DNA of 64,000 nt, taken from NCBI RefSeq assembly GCF_003014535.1, contig NZ_PYGD01000001.1, forward strand, positions 1,364,001-1,428,000, read 5' to 3'. Source of the stretch: Taibaiella chishuiensis. GTDB taxonomy: Bacteria > Bacteroidota > Bacteroidia > Chitinophagales > Chitinophagaceae. The notes beneath the pieces are model-generated. The model saw only the letters and a program-made list of their open reading frames with translations. It did no database searches and was not told the origin of the DNA. Position numbers and translations under genes: made by a program. Below, in pieces: positions 23,793 to 32,441 of the stretch (position 1 is the first letter of the stretch; every line of letters starts with the position of its first letter).

Positions 23793-26228
23793 TTATAAAT
23801 TACTGCCGGCAGCCCTGCTCTTTTCGTCTTCAGCCCCGCCACCACGTTTGCGGGCCGGCGCCACCGTGTTTTTTCCAAACCGGTAAATGAGCGATATATT
23901 CGCTACCCGGGTCTCGCGTTGCGCTATAAAGTCTTCGCGATAGCCGGTATAGATGGATGTTGCCTTCGGGTAACCGGTAAAAAATATATCCTGGATATTG
24001 AATTTTAGTGTCGCCTTCCGGTCCAGGAAGTGTTTCTGGATACCGGCATTCAGCATCCACAAAGGCTGTACATCCATATATCCGTAAATCTGCCTGGCCT
24101 GGTAATACAGTTCCAGTTCTATAGAAATATTGCCGGGCAACAGGAAGGTATTATTGGTATTGAGGTCGAAGGTGGGTTTGCCGTTGCGCAAGGGGGTATT
24201 GGCAATATTGCCTTCATACAGGCTGTAATACATATTGATGTTCGACACATTGCTCCACCAGCGGGTAAACTGGAAAGTATAAGCGCCGCTGATCCCGACA
24301 AAGGTCATCTGCTTCAGGTTCTTGGTGGTTTGTACCGTAACGGAGTCTTCCGTATCGCTGGGTTGGATCACCTCGGTAATCACCCCTTTGTTGATCCCGT
24401 AGGTAAAGGTGGTTACCAGTTTCTGGTTAAAGGTATGTGACAGTTCTACGGAGTAAAACGATGCGGGCTGGAGGTAAGGGTATCCTGCGCGGTAGGTCGT
24501 TTTATCGATAAAGTATTTGAAGGGATTTAACTGCTGGTAATTGGGCCGTTCTATACGCCGGCTGAAGGTAATGCCCAGGTCTTGTTTCGCATCCAGGTGA
24601 TATTGCAGGGCCAGGCTCGGGAAGAGCTGGGTATAACTGGTATCGTATTTCTGGCCGGTAGTGACCTGGTGCCAGTTGGCATTGGTGTTTTCCAAACGCA
24701 GGCCCAGCTGGCCGCTCCATTTGCTGGCATCCTTGCTCAGGTTGATATACCCGGCATTTATATTTTCCTTGTACAGGAAATGGTTGCTGCGCTTGGTATC
24801 CAGCACATAGTCGTTACCCACCATTTCGTAGAACAGGGGTTCGTTATCGGCTTGCGCAAAGCTGCTTTTTACTCCGGCTTCCAGGCGCAGGGCATGGCCA
24901 AGCGGGTGTATATAGTCTGCTTTGAGCGACTGGATACGGGTAACGCCGCTGAGTTTGCTTTTGAGGTAATAGTCGGGCTGGTAAGCGCTGCCGTCGGGCG
25001 CCGTATAACGTGTTACAAAGTTCTGCCTGTTGTCGGTATTAAAGGCGGCATAGTCGGCATCGATGCTTAATGACCGGCCGCTGCTGTCGAAGTTATGCCG
25101 CAGGTTCAGGTTAACGGCATAATTGTAGTATTTGTTGGCGTGCCTGCCTGTAGTCTTAAAGTCGTACAGTAAATGGTTGCCGCCATCTAAAGCCCGGGAT
25201 GCATTATCGGCTTTGGGACTGAATACGTTACTGCCGAAACTGAATACAGCGCCCAGTGTGGTTGCATCGGAGAGGCTATAATCAATGCCGGTGCTGGCGG
25301 TATGGTTATTGAAGTCGAACACGGCATAGTTGTCCTGTTCATAACGGAACAACTGGCCGCCGTCGTTGCTCTTCGCCGTATCCAGGAATTTACGGTCCAG
25401 GGTCAGGTGGTTGAACCAGTAGCGGAGCGCGTAGTTGTAGTTGAAGTATACGTTCAGTTTTTTGTTGCGGTAGTTTAAAGTAAGACCAGCGCCATATTTG
25501 GGGAACTTTCCTTGCCCGTAATTAATGGTTGCGGTACCATTAATGCCCATGCGCTGGTCTTTTTTCGTTTTGATATTGATAATACCCGCGTTGCCTGCCG
25601 CGTCGTAACGGGCGCCGGGATTGGATATCAGTTCTATTTTATCTACCGATCCCGATGGCATGCCGCGTAGAACGGTGCCCAGGTCGGCGCCCTGCATCGG
25701 CGTGGGTTTGCCATCGATCCAGATCACCACACCCTGTTTGCCTTTCAGCGATATGTTATCGTTATTATCGACCGTTACACCCGGCGAGTGTTGCAGCACA
25801 TCCATCACCGAAGAGCCGGAGCTCACGATGCTGTTTTCTACATTGACTACCACCCGGTCTGCTTTCACTTCCAGGAAAGGCTTCTGCGCCTGCACGGTTA
25901 CTTCTTTAAGGGTACTCTTTTTCTCTGTAAGCACAATGTTGGGCGGGGCCGTGGTGCTGGTCAATACCGGGGAACTATAGCTATCGAAGCCCATGGCCGA
26001 TGCTTTGAGCATATAAGGACCATCGGGCAGGCTTTCGAAGTTGTAATGCCCGTCTGCATCGGTCAGCGTCGTTTTTTGCAACACCGTATCCTTAAATAAC
26101 ATTACATAAGCGCCCGGCACCGGTTCCAGGGCCGGGTCGGTAACTTTACCGGAAAGTGTATGTTGGGCCTGTGCTCCGGCGCCGGTCCCGGCAAGCACAA
26201 GTAATGCGCAAAGTAAAAGGTGTTTCAT
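23793..26228 (-). CDS. Outer-membrane beta-barrel protein with TonB-receptor-like plug
   Basis: An 811-residue outer-membrane protein. After a signal peptide (MKHLLLCALLVLAGTGAGAQAQ) comes a carboxypeptidase-regulatory-like domain (LSGKVTDPALEPVPGAYV, about residues 25-110), then a plug domain (VVVNVENSIVSSGSSVMDVL, about 125-230) and a long barrel (OMP_b-brl_3 type) ending in aromatic strands with VANISLIYRFG. A charged tail after the last strand (ARKRGGGAEDEK) is unusual. No SusD partner is adjacent, so it is not a Sus-type uptake pair. The ligand is unknown. Confidence 0.85.
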   Translation of the reverse strand: MKHLLLCALLVLAGTGAGAQAQHTLSGKVTDPALEPVPGAYVMLFKDTVLQKTTLTDADGHYNFESLPDGPYMLKASAMGFDSYSSPVLTSTTAPPNIVLTEKKSTLKEVTVQAQKPFLEVKADRVVVNVENSIVSSGSSVMDVLQHSPGVTVDNNDNISLKGKQGVVIWIDGKPTPMQGADLGTVLRGMPSGSVDKIELISNPGARYDAAGNAGIINIKTKKDQRMGINGTATINYGQGKFPKYGAGLTLNYRNKKLNVYFNYNYALRYWFNHLTLDRKFLDTAKSNDGGQLFRYEQDNYAVFDFNNHTASTGIDYSLSDATTLGAVFSFGSNVFSPKADNASRALDGGNHLLYDFKTTGRHANKYYNYAVNLNLRHNFDSSGRSLSIDADYAAFNTDNRQNFVTRYTAPDGSAYQPDYYLKSKLSGVTRIQSLKADYIHPLGHALRLEAGVKSSFAQADNEPLFYEMVGNDYVLDTKRSNHFLYKENINAGYINLSKDASKWSGQLGLRLENTNANWHQVTTGQKYDTSYTQLFPSLALQYHLDAKQDLGITFSRRIERPNYQQLNPFKYFIDKTTYRAGYPYLQPASFYSVELSHTFNQKLVTTFTYGINKGVITEVIQPSDTEDSVTVQTTKNLKQMTFVGISGAYTFQFTRWWSNVSNINMYYSLYEGNIANTPLRNGKPTFDLNTNNTFLLPGNISIELELYYQARQIYGYMDVQPLWMLNAGIQKHFLDRKATLKFNIQDIFFTGYPKATSIYTGYREDFIAQRETRVANISLIYRFGKNTVAPARKRGGGAEDEKSRAAGSNL

Positions 26229-26375
26229 GGCCCGGGATTTATGCGCTAAAGGTAAGCGCATGCGGCCTTCTAAATAATACCCCCGGGCGGGTGAAATGCA
26301 GTCCTGTAGCCTGTTTTGGTATCACCCTAACAGGGGGATTTTTTATAAAGGAATAGGAAAGGGTGAGGCAGGAGC

Positions 26376-26405
26376 AAAAAAAATCCCGGTCGCAGGGACC
26401 GGGAT
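26376..26405 (-). terminator. Terminator of scoB
   Basis: On the minus strand ATCCCGGT pairs with ACCGGGAT around a 7-base loop, followed by eight T residues, 20 bases after the scoB stop. Confidence 0.9.
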
Positions 26406-26424
26406 CTATACTTAGAAAGTTCGG

Positions 26425-27081
26425 TTATAAGCTTATTTCTTTAACCTGGTCGGAGATGACCAGGCGGCCGGCTGTTTTCGATTTAATCTCTTCGATGCTT
26501 ACGCCTGGTGCATACTCGGTAAGCAGGAAGCCTTCCGGTGTTACTTCAAACACACCCAGGTCGCTTACGATTTTCTTTACGCATTTAAGTCCTGTTATAG
26601 GCAGGGTGCATGCAGACAGCAGTTTGGAATTGCCGGCTTTGTCGGTATGCTGCATGGCTACGATAATGTTTTTGGCAGAGGCTACCAGGTCCATAGCGCC
26701 GCCCATACCTTTCACCATTTTACCGGGTACTTTCCAGTTGGCGATATCGCCGTTATCGGCTACTTCCATAGCGCCCAGTACCGTCAGGTCTACACGGCCC
26801 GCACGGATCATACCGAAGCTGAGGGCGCTGTCGAAATAGCTGCCGCCCTTGCGCAGGGTTACGGTTTGTTTACCGGCATTGATCAGGTCGGCATCCACTT
26901 CCGCTTCTGAAGGGAAGGGGCCGATACCCAACATACCATTCTCGCTCTGCAGCTCGATTTCGATGTCTTCGGGCACATAGTTGGCCACAAGGGTAGGGAT
27001 ACCGATACCCAGGTTGACATACATGCCGTCTTTTAATTCCTGTGCAATACGTTGCGCAATCTGGTTTTTATCTAAAGCCAT
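26425..27081 (-). CDS. scoB: CoA transferase subunit B (3-oxoacid CoA-transferase type)
   Basis: A 218-residue beta subunit of a succinyl-CoA:3-ketoacid CoA transferase. The catalytic glutamate lies in the SENGMLGIGP motif (about residues 46-55). Other family marks are MYVNLGIGIPTLVANYV near the start and the ELTPEGFLLTE-like EVTPEGFLLTEYAPG near the end. The partner subunit A is normally next door but is absent on both sides here. The gene has its own terminator, so it is expressed as a single unit. Confidence 0.92.
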   Translation of the reverse strand: MALDKNQIAQRIAQELKDGMYVNLGIGIPTLVANYVPEDIEIELQSENGMLGIGPFPSEAEVDADLINAGKQTVTLRKGGSYFDSALSFGMIRAGRVDLTVLGAMEVADNGDIANWKVPGKMVKGMGGAMDLVASAKNIIVAMQHTDKAGNSKLLSACTLPITGLKCVKKIVSDLGVFEVTPEGFLLTEYAPGVSIEEIKSKTAGRLVISDQVKEISL

Positions 27082-27323
27082 AAATTTTGTTTGTGATTTT
27101 ATCGTTGAGCGCCGTTATACCGGTAGTCCCGCAAGGGCAGCCTGTAGGTTCGGCGCGGACAAAAATAGGCATTCTTTCCCTGCGGGAATATTTTTCAGCA
27201 AAAATTTGCACTCCGCTGCCAATTCGCTATATTGTGTAACTATATTATGTCGATTGCCCGGAATGAATTGCAGCTCCGGAAAGCTCCGGGGTACTGTTGA
27301 TACAACTCAAAAGAAATTGCATT

Positions 27324-28466
27324 ATGCTAACGATTGGTGTATTAAAAGAACCTGGCTTTGAACCCAGGGTTTCCCTGAATCCTGATATTGCAGCCGCACT
27401 GGTAAAGAGTAATATTAAAGTAGTGGCCGAAACCGGCGCCGGGGAGCGCGCCTTCGCCGGAGATCCCGTTTACACCGCTGCAGGCGTAGCTCTTGCCTCC
27501 CGGCAGGAAGTGCTGGCACAATCGGATATCCTGCTCTCCATCAACGCGCCCGCTGCCGAAGATTGCCGGCAGATGAAAAAAGGCGCGGTACTGATAGGCG
27601 TATACCAGCCTTTATTTAATCAAAAATTAATGCAGGAATGGGCAGTCTCCGGGCTGACCATTTTTAGTTTGGATACCCTGCCCCGTACTACCCGCGCCCA
27701 GGCTATGGACGTATTGAGTTCGCAGGCCAATATCGCGGGGTATAAGGCAGTGCTGGTAGCTGCCGCAGCCTATCCCCGCTACTTCCCTATGTTTATGACC
27801 GCTGCCGGTAGCATACCGCCTGCCAAGGCCCTGATCCTGGGCGCCGGTGTTGCCGGTCTGCAGGCTATTGCCACGGCGCGCCGGCTGGGCGCAGTGGTCG
27901 AGGTATTCGACACCCGGCCTGCCGTTAAAGAAGAAGTAATGAGTCTCGGCGCCAGGTTCGTGGAAGTAGAAGGCGCAGCCGATGCTTCCAAAGCCGGCGG
28001 TTATGCGGTAGAGCAGTCGGAGGACTTCCAGCAACGGCAAAAGGCCAAGATCGCCGAACATGTGGCCAAGGCCGATATCGTGATCACCACGGCACAGATA
28101 CCCGGCCGGCAGGCGCCCGTGCTGATCACTACTGACATGATCGACTCGATGAAGCCCGGTTCTGTAATCGTAGACCTGGCAGCCGTTACAGGCGGCAATA
28201 CCAGTCTTACCCGTAACAACGAAACCGTAGTACATAAAGGAATCAGCATTATCGGCAACTCGTCGCTGGCGGCAACCCTGCCGGCCGATGCCAGTAAGTT
28301 GTACGGTAAAAACGTACATAACTTCCTGAAAATATTGCTGGATAAGGAGAGTAACCTGGTGCTCAATTTCGGGGACGACCTCGTAAAAGGCGCTTGTATC
28401 GTGCATGGCGGCGAGGTGGTCAACGAGCGGGTCGCTCAACTCCTGGCTGCGCCGGCGCAAGGCTAA
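27324..28466 (+). CDS. pntA: NAD(P) transhydrogenase subunit alpha, part 1 (NAD-binding)
   Basis: A 380-residue soluble domain I of proton-translocating transhydrogenase, which binds NAD(H) and passes hydride to NADP across the membrane machine. Family marks are GVLKEPGFEPRVSLNP at the start, the SAL-like helix region and the Rossmann motif LGAGVAGLQAIATARRLGAVVEVFD (about 172-196). The start was set at MLTIGVLKE. The alpha subunit is split, so the membrane part is the next gene, 44 bases on, as in Rhodospirillum (PntAA, PntAB, PntB). Confidence 0.93.
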   Translation: MLTIGVLKEPGFEPRVSLNPDIAAALVKSNIKVVAETGAGERAFAGDPVYTAAGVALASRQEVLAQSDILLSINAPAAEDCRQMKKGAVLIGVYQPLFNQKLMQEWAVSGLTIFSLDTLPRTTRAQAMDVLSSQANIAGYKAVLVAAAAYPRYFPMFMTAAGSIPPAKALILGAGVAGLQAIATARRLGAVVEVFDTRPAVKEEVMSLGARFVEVEGAADASKAGGYAVEQSEDFQQRQKAKIAEHVAKADIVITTAQIPGRQAPVLITTDMIDSMKPGSVIVDLAAVTGGNTSLTRNNETVVHKGISIIGNSSLAATLPADASKLYGKNVHNFLKILLDKESNLVLNFGDDLVKGACIVHGGEVVNERVAQLLAAPAQG

Positions 28467-28510
28467 GCCTTTTTTCATTATTGTTTTTAACGCATAATCT
28501 TTCTGTTGAT

Positions 28511-28834
28511 ATGGACCAGTTCATGGATTTTTTTGCTTTGCATTATGATAAGATCACGATCGTTATCCTCTCTGTATTTTTAGGGATCGAGATTATAGGC
28601 AGGGTACCTTCCGTATTGCATACCCCGCTCATGAGCGGGGCCAACGCCATACATGGCGTAGTGGTTATCGGCGCCATCATCATTATGGGACAGGCGGAGC
28701 CCGACAACTATATGGCCCTGGTGCTGGGCTTCCTGGCCGTGGTATTGGGTACGCTTAACGTGGTGGGCGGTTTCGTGGTTACCGACCGCATGCTGGAGAT
28801 GTTCCGTAAAAAGAAGGCCCCGCCCAAACCCTAG
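28511..28834 (+). CDS. pntAB: NAD(P) transhydrogenase subunit alpha, part 2 (membrane)
   Basis: A 107-residue membrane subunit with three hydrophobic helices. It contains GRVPSVLHTPLMSGANAIHG (about residues 28-47), the conserved segment around the proton-pathway histidine and asparagine, and GTLNVVGGFVVTDRML. An upstream extension of the frame overlaps pntA and was rejected; the ATG used precedes MDQFMDFF. It sits between the other two transhydrogenase genes. Confidence 0.9.
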   Translation: MDQFMDFFALHYDKITIVILSVFLGIEIIGRVPSVLHTPLMSGANAIHGVVVIGAIIIMGQAEPDNYMALVLGFLAVVLGTLNVVGGFVVTDRMLEMFRKKKAPPKP

Positions 28835-28902
28835 CGGGTACTGTGTTTCCGCTATTGTCCCCTATCTATCTTCTTCAATCCCTTAAAGGCTGATAACAGT
28901 TT

Positions 28903-30336
28903 ATGAACTTCGTTTTATTGCTCTCTTACCTTATCGGTTCCGTTACTTTTATTGTGGGATTAAAAATGTTATCCCACCCCGACAAAGCCCGCAATGGCAA
29001 TCTTATCGCCGCTGTGGGTATGCTGATCGCTATCGTGGCCACCATCTTCCTGTACCACGATGAGTCGGGTGCAAGACTGCATAACTATGGCTGGATTTTT
29101 TCCGGTCTCATTATCGGTACCGTGATCGGTACGGCTACCGCTAAAAAGGTAAAGATGACGGCCATGCCCGAAATGGTAAGCCTGTTCAATGGTATGGGCG
29201 GAGCCTGTGCCATGCTGATCTCTATCGTGGAGTTCAACCACCTGTATGGTAAGTACAGCAGTGTATTTGCCAACGGTACAGAATGGCAGCAGGGTAAAGG
29301 TTCGCTGGTTATTATCCTGCTGGGCCTTATTATCGGCAGTGTTTCTTTTGCAGGCAGTATCATTGCCTGGGGCAAACTGAATGGCAGTATAAAAGATAAA
29401 CGTATCCCTGCCGGACAGGCGCTCAATTTTATATTGCTGGGTGGTATCGTGGTGCTTTCCGTTTTGTTGTTTACCGGGAGCCCGGCAATGGCCCCCCTGT
29501 TTTTCTATGCGGTGCTGCTGCTCTCTTTACTATACGGTATCCTGTTCGTGATGCCGATCGGCGGGGCCGATATGCCCGTGGTTATTTCGCTGCTCAACTC
29601 CTTTACGGGTGTAGCCGCGGCCTGTGGCGGCTTCCTGTATAATAACCCCGTAATGCTTACCGGTGGCATCCTGGTGGGTTCGGCCGGTACGATACTGACG
29701 ATCCTGATGTGTAAAGCCATGAACCGATCGCTCAAAAATGTACTGATCGGCGCTATAGGGGCGGCCAGCGGCAACGCCGGTGCGGGTAATGGTAAGGAGC
29801 AGGGCAATTATAAAGAGATCAGCGTTAACGACTCTGCGGTATTGATGGCCTATGCCCGTAAAGTATTTATCATACCCGGTTATGGTTTGGCTGTAGCCCA
29901 GGCCCAGCACGCCTGTCATGAACTGGAAAAACTTTTGGAAGAAAAAGGTGTGGAGGTAAAATATGGTATACACCCTGTAGCAGGCCGTATGCCGGGTCAT
30001 ATGAATGTACTGCTGGCAGAGGCTGATGTGCCTTACGAAAAACTATTGGAGATGGAAGAAGCCAACAGCGAATTTCCTACCACCAATGTGGTACTGATAC
30101 TCGGCGCCAACGATGTGGTGAACCCCGCTGCCAAAGAAGATCCTGCAAGCCCGATTTATGGTATGCCTATACTCGAAGTGGAGCAGGCCGAACATATTAT
30201 CGTAAACAAACGCAGTATGAAACCGGGTTATGCCGGTATCGAAAACGACCTGTTCTTCAAGCCCAAGACCTCCATGCTTTTCGGCGATGCCAAAAAGGTA
30301 TTGCAGGAGCTGGTTGCTGAACTGAAAAGCCTGTAA
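28903..30336 (+). CDS. pntB: NAD(P) transhydrogenase subunit beta
   Basis: A 477-residue beta subunit: about nine membrane helices followed by the NADP-binding domain III. Diagnostic segments are EMVSLFNGMGGA (about 86-97), the domain III start VFIIPGYGLAVAQAQHACHEL (about 328-348) and GANDVVNPAA with YGMPILEV. It completes the three-gene pnt operon, which couples proton flow to NADPH production. Confidence 0.95.
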   Translation: MNFVLLLSYLIGSVTFIVGLKMLSHPDKARNGNLIAAVGMLIAIVATIFLYHDESGARLHNYGWIFSGLIIGTVIGTATAKKVKMTAMPEMVSLFNGMGGACAMLISIVEFNHLYGKYSSVFANGTEWQQGKGSLVIILLGLIIGSVSFAGSIIAWGKLNGSIKDKRIPAGQALNFILLGGIVVLSVLLFTGSPAMAPLFFYAVLLLSLLYGILFVMPIGGADMPVVISLLNSFTGVAAACGGFLYNNPVMLTGGILVGSAGTILTILMCKAMNRSLKNVLIGAIGAASGNAGAGNGKEQGNYKEISVNDSAVLMAYARKVFIIPGYGLAVAQAQHACHELEKLLEEKGVEVKYGIHPVAGRMPGHMNVLLAEADVPYEKLLEMEEANSEFPTTNVVLILGANDVVNPAAKEDPASPIYGMPILEVEQAEHIIVNKRSMKPGYAGIENDLFFKPKTSMLFGDAKKVLQELVAELKSL

Positions 30337-30459
30337 CGTTGTCTTATCACGCCGGTCATAATTTAATAATGTTTTGCCTACGGTGAAGTCATAAACAGTG
30401 TCGATTTTTAGCGATACATCCGGGTTATCTGGACCCGGTGTTGCTCTAAATCGCCCGCC

Positions 30460-32247
30460 ATGAAACGTGTTTATGCACTTTGTCTCTTCCTCTGCCTGGC
30501 TGCCGCTGTGCAGGCGCAACCCGGCGAATCCCGCCTGCCGCAAACCCTCTTGCATCCCGTAGCCGATGCTTATATCCCTGTATCCGTATACCCGCTGCCC
30601 GACTGGGGGCGGGCGCTTGCTGCGGAGCAGCAGGGCATTTCCGTACCCTTCCGTGCCGGCTTACCGGTAAGTACCGATATCCGTTTCCCGGCTTCGGGCG
30701 CCTGGACGGTATTGCCCGGCGGCCGCCAGGTATGGCAGGCCAGGGTGCAGATCGCCGGCGCGCCGGCTATAGGTTTTTATTACGACCAGTTCGCATTGCC
30801 GGAAGGCGCGGCCCTGTTTGTAAAGAACAAAAACGGGCGGCAGTTACTCGGGGCCTATACCAGCCGCAACAATACGCCGGAGGGGCTTTTCGCCCACGAA
30901 GCCCTGCAGGGTGATGAGGTTACCCTGGAGCTTGATCTCGAAGCCGGTGTCCCGGAATCGGCAGTACGCCTGCATATCAACCAGGTGCTGGTTTACTTCC
31001 GCGCTTACGAATACCTGAATCGTTATGAGATTGCCGATGCATCGCGGCCTACCGATGCCGATAACCTGCACCTGGAAGGCGGCGCTTCTCTTTGTCATAT
31101 TAATGCAGTATGTCCTTTGGGTATGCATTATCCCTTTGCACGCAAAGCCACGGTGCAAACGGTGTATCCCAACGGTAACCTCTGCAGTGCTACCCTGGTC
31201 AATAATACCGGTAATAGTACCACAGCCTGTAAACCTTACCTGCTTACCGCTACGCACTGCGAAGAGACGAACAGCACGGCCAACACGGCTTTCGCGCAAA
31301 TGCTGATCCGGTTTAATTTTGAAAAGCAGCAATGTACCAGCGGTCCGCCTGCCGAGGTAAACACCTTAACCGGCGCTTATTTCAGGGCACGATCCAATTA
31401 TATCGAGGTTACACCGCCATCGATCAATGGCGATTTCCTGTTGCTGGAGCTGAAGGATAAAATACCCGCGGCCTGGGATGCATACCTCTCAGGCTGGAAC
31501 CGGGACGAGACCCTGCCGGCGACGCTTACTTATCCCAAACGTTATATCGGGTTTCATCACCCGGCAGGCGATGCCAAGAAGATTGTAACCAGCACCGGTA
31601 TCAGTCCGGAAGGCGATGCTGGTGGCTCTATGGGACCGGGCACCCACTGGCAGATGTACCCGATCGACTCGGGAGGCATCGAAGGCGGATCGTCGGGCAG
31701 CGGCCTGTTTGATGGCGAAGGCCGCCTGGTAGGTATTGCCTCCGTGGCCGGCGGGCCCAGTGCCGCCTGTACCGCTACGGGTCAACCCGGTCGCAGCGCT
31801 AGTTTTTATACCTATGTACAATACAGCAAACTGAACCTGGACTGGGATTATAGCCAGGACGGCGCAGATGCCTTCCGCAAGCTGAAACCCTGGCTGGACC
31901 CGCAGGGTACCGGTACGCTTACCCTCGATGCCGTAAAGTCGGATTGCAGCATGGCCGGCAGCAGCATTGTCGTGCAGGACGGCGGGCTTCCCGGCGATGC
32001 GATCGCTGTGGGCCCTAACCCGCTGACACAGGCGCAACTTGAAATTTATGTCCGCCTTGCAGAGCCGGCAAGTTTACAGGTCGACCTCTTCGACGTACGT
32101 GGCATACCCTGTCGCAGTTATGTTACAGGCAGGATACAGCAGGGCAGATTTTCGCTCGATATGTCGGGCCTGGCCAACGGGATGTACCTGGTACGGTTTA
32201 ACAACGGCAAGGGTACCTGTACCAAAAAAATTATGCTTTCCCGTTAA
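30460..32247 (+). CDS. T9SS-exported Lys-C-like serine protease, copy 1
   Basis: A 595-residue secreted protease of the trypsin superfamily, resembling lysyl endopeptidases. A signal peptide (MKRVYALCLFLCLAAAVQAQ) is followed by an N-terminal propeptide-like region (about 21-200) and a protease domain with triad H266 (LTATHC), D325 (GDFLLLEL) and S414 (GSSGSGLF). WNRD, HHPAGD and several cysteine pairs match the Achromobacter protease I group. The last 80 residues form a type A T9SS sorting domain (VGPNPL, then NGMYLVRF and KKIMLSR), which directs export and surface attachment. A paralogue follows 194 bases on. Cleavage specificity is not provable here. Confidence 0.88.
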   Translation: MKRVYALCLFLCLAAAVQAQPGESRLPQTLLHPVADAYIPVSVYPLPDWGRALAAEQQGISVPFRAGLPVSTDIRFPASGAWTVLPGGRQVWQARVQIAGAPAIGFYYDQFALPEGAALFVKNKNGRQLLGAYTSRNNTPEGLFAHEALQGDEVTLELDLEAGVPESAVRLHINQVLVYFRAYEYLNRYEIADASRPTDADNLHLEGGASLCHINAVCPLGMHYPFARKATVQTVYPNGNLCSATLVNNTGNSTTACKPYLLTATHCEETNSTANTAFAQMLIRFNFEKQQCTSGPPAEVNTLTGAYFRARSNYIEVTPPSINGDFLLLELKDKIPAAWDAYLSGWNRDETLPATLTYPKRYIGFHHPAGDAKKIVTSTGISPEGDAGGSMGPGTHWQMYPIDSGGIEGGSSGSGLFDGEGRLVGIASVAGGPSAACTATGQPGRSASFYTYVQYSKLNLDWDYSQDGADAFRKLKPWLDPQGTGTLTLDAVKSDCSMAGSSIVVQDGGLPGDAIAVGPNPLTQAQLEIYVRLAEPASLQVDLFDVRGIPCRSYVTGRIQQGRFSLDMSGLANGMYLVRFNNGKGTCTKKIMLSR

Positions 32248-32257
32248 ATAATGCAAC

Positions 32258-32326
32258 TAGACCCGGAGCTATGTCCCCGGCTGTAAGCGTGAACAGCTGT
32301 GCTGTGTAGTGTCAGGTCTATTTTTT
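32258..32326 (+). terminator. Weak terminator-like structure between the protease paralogues
   Basis: TAGACC and GGTCTA enclose a branched, GC-rich loop (with an inner CCGG/CCGG pair) and are followed by TTTTTT. The short outer stem makes this tentative. Confidence 0.35.
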
Positions 32327-32441
32327 AATTTCATATAGGATAATTTTCCGGAGTATGTGAGTTTCTTTTTGATTTTAACACTAATTAACAAACAAGGTCC
32401 CAGGATTCCTTTGCTGCGTCGGTACTTTCGCAAAAAAAATT

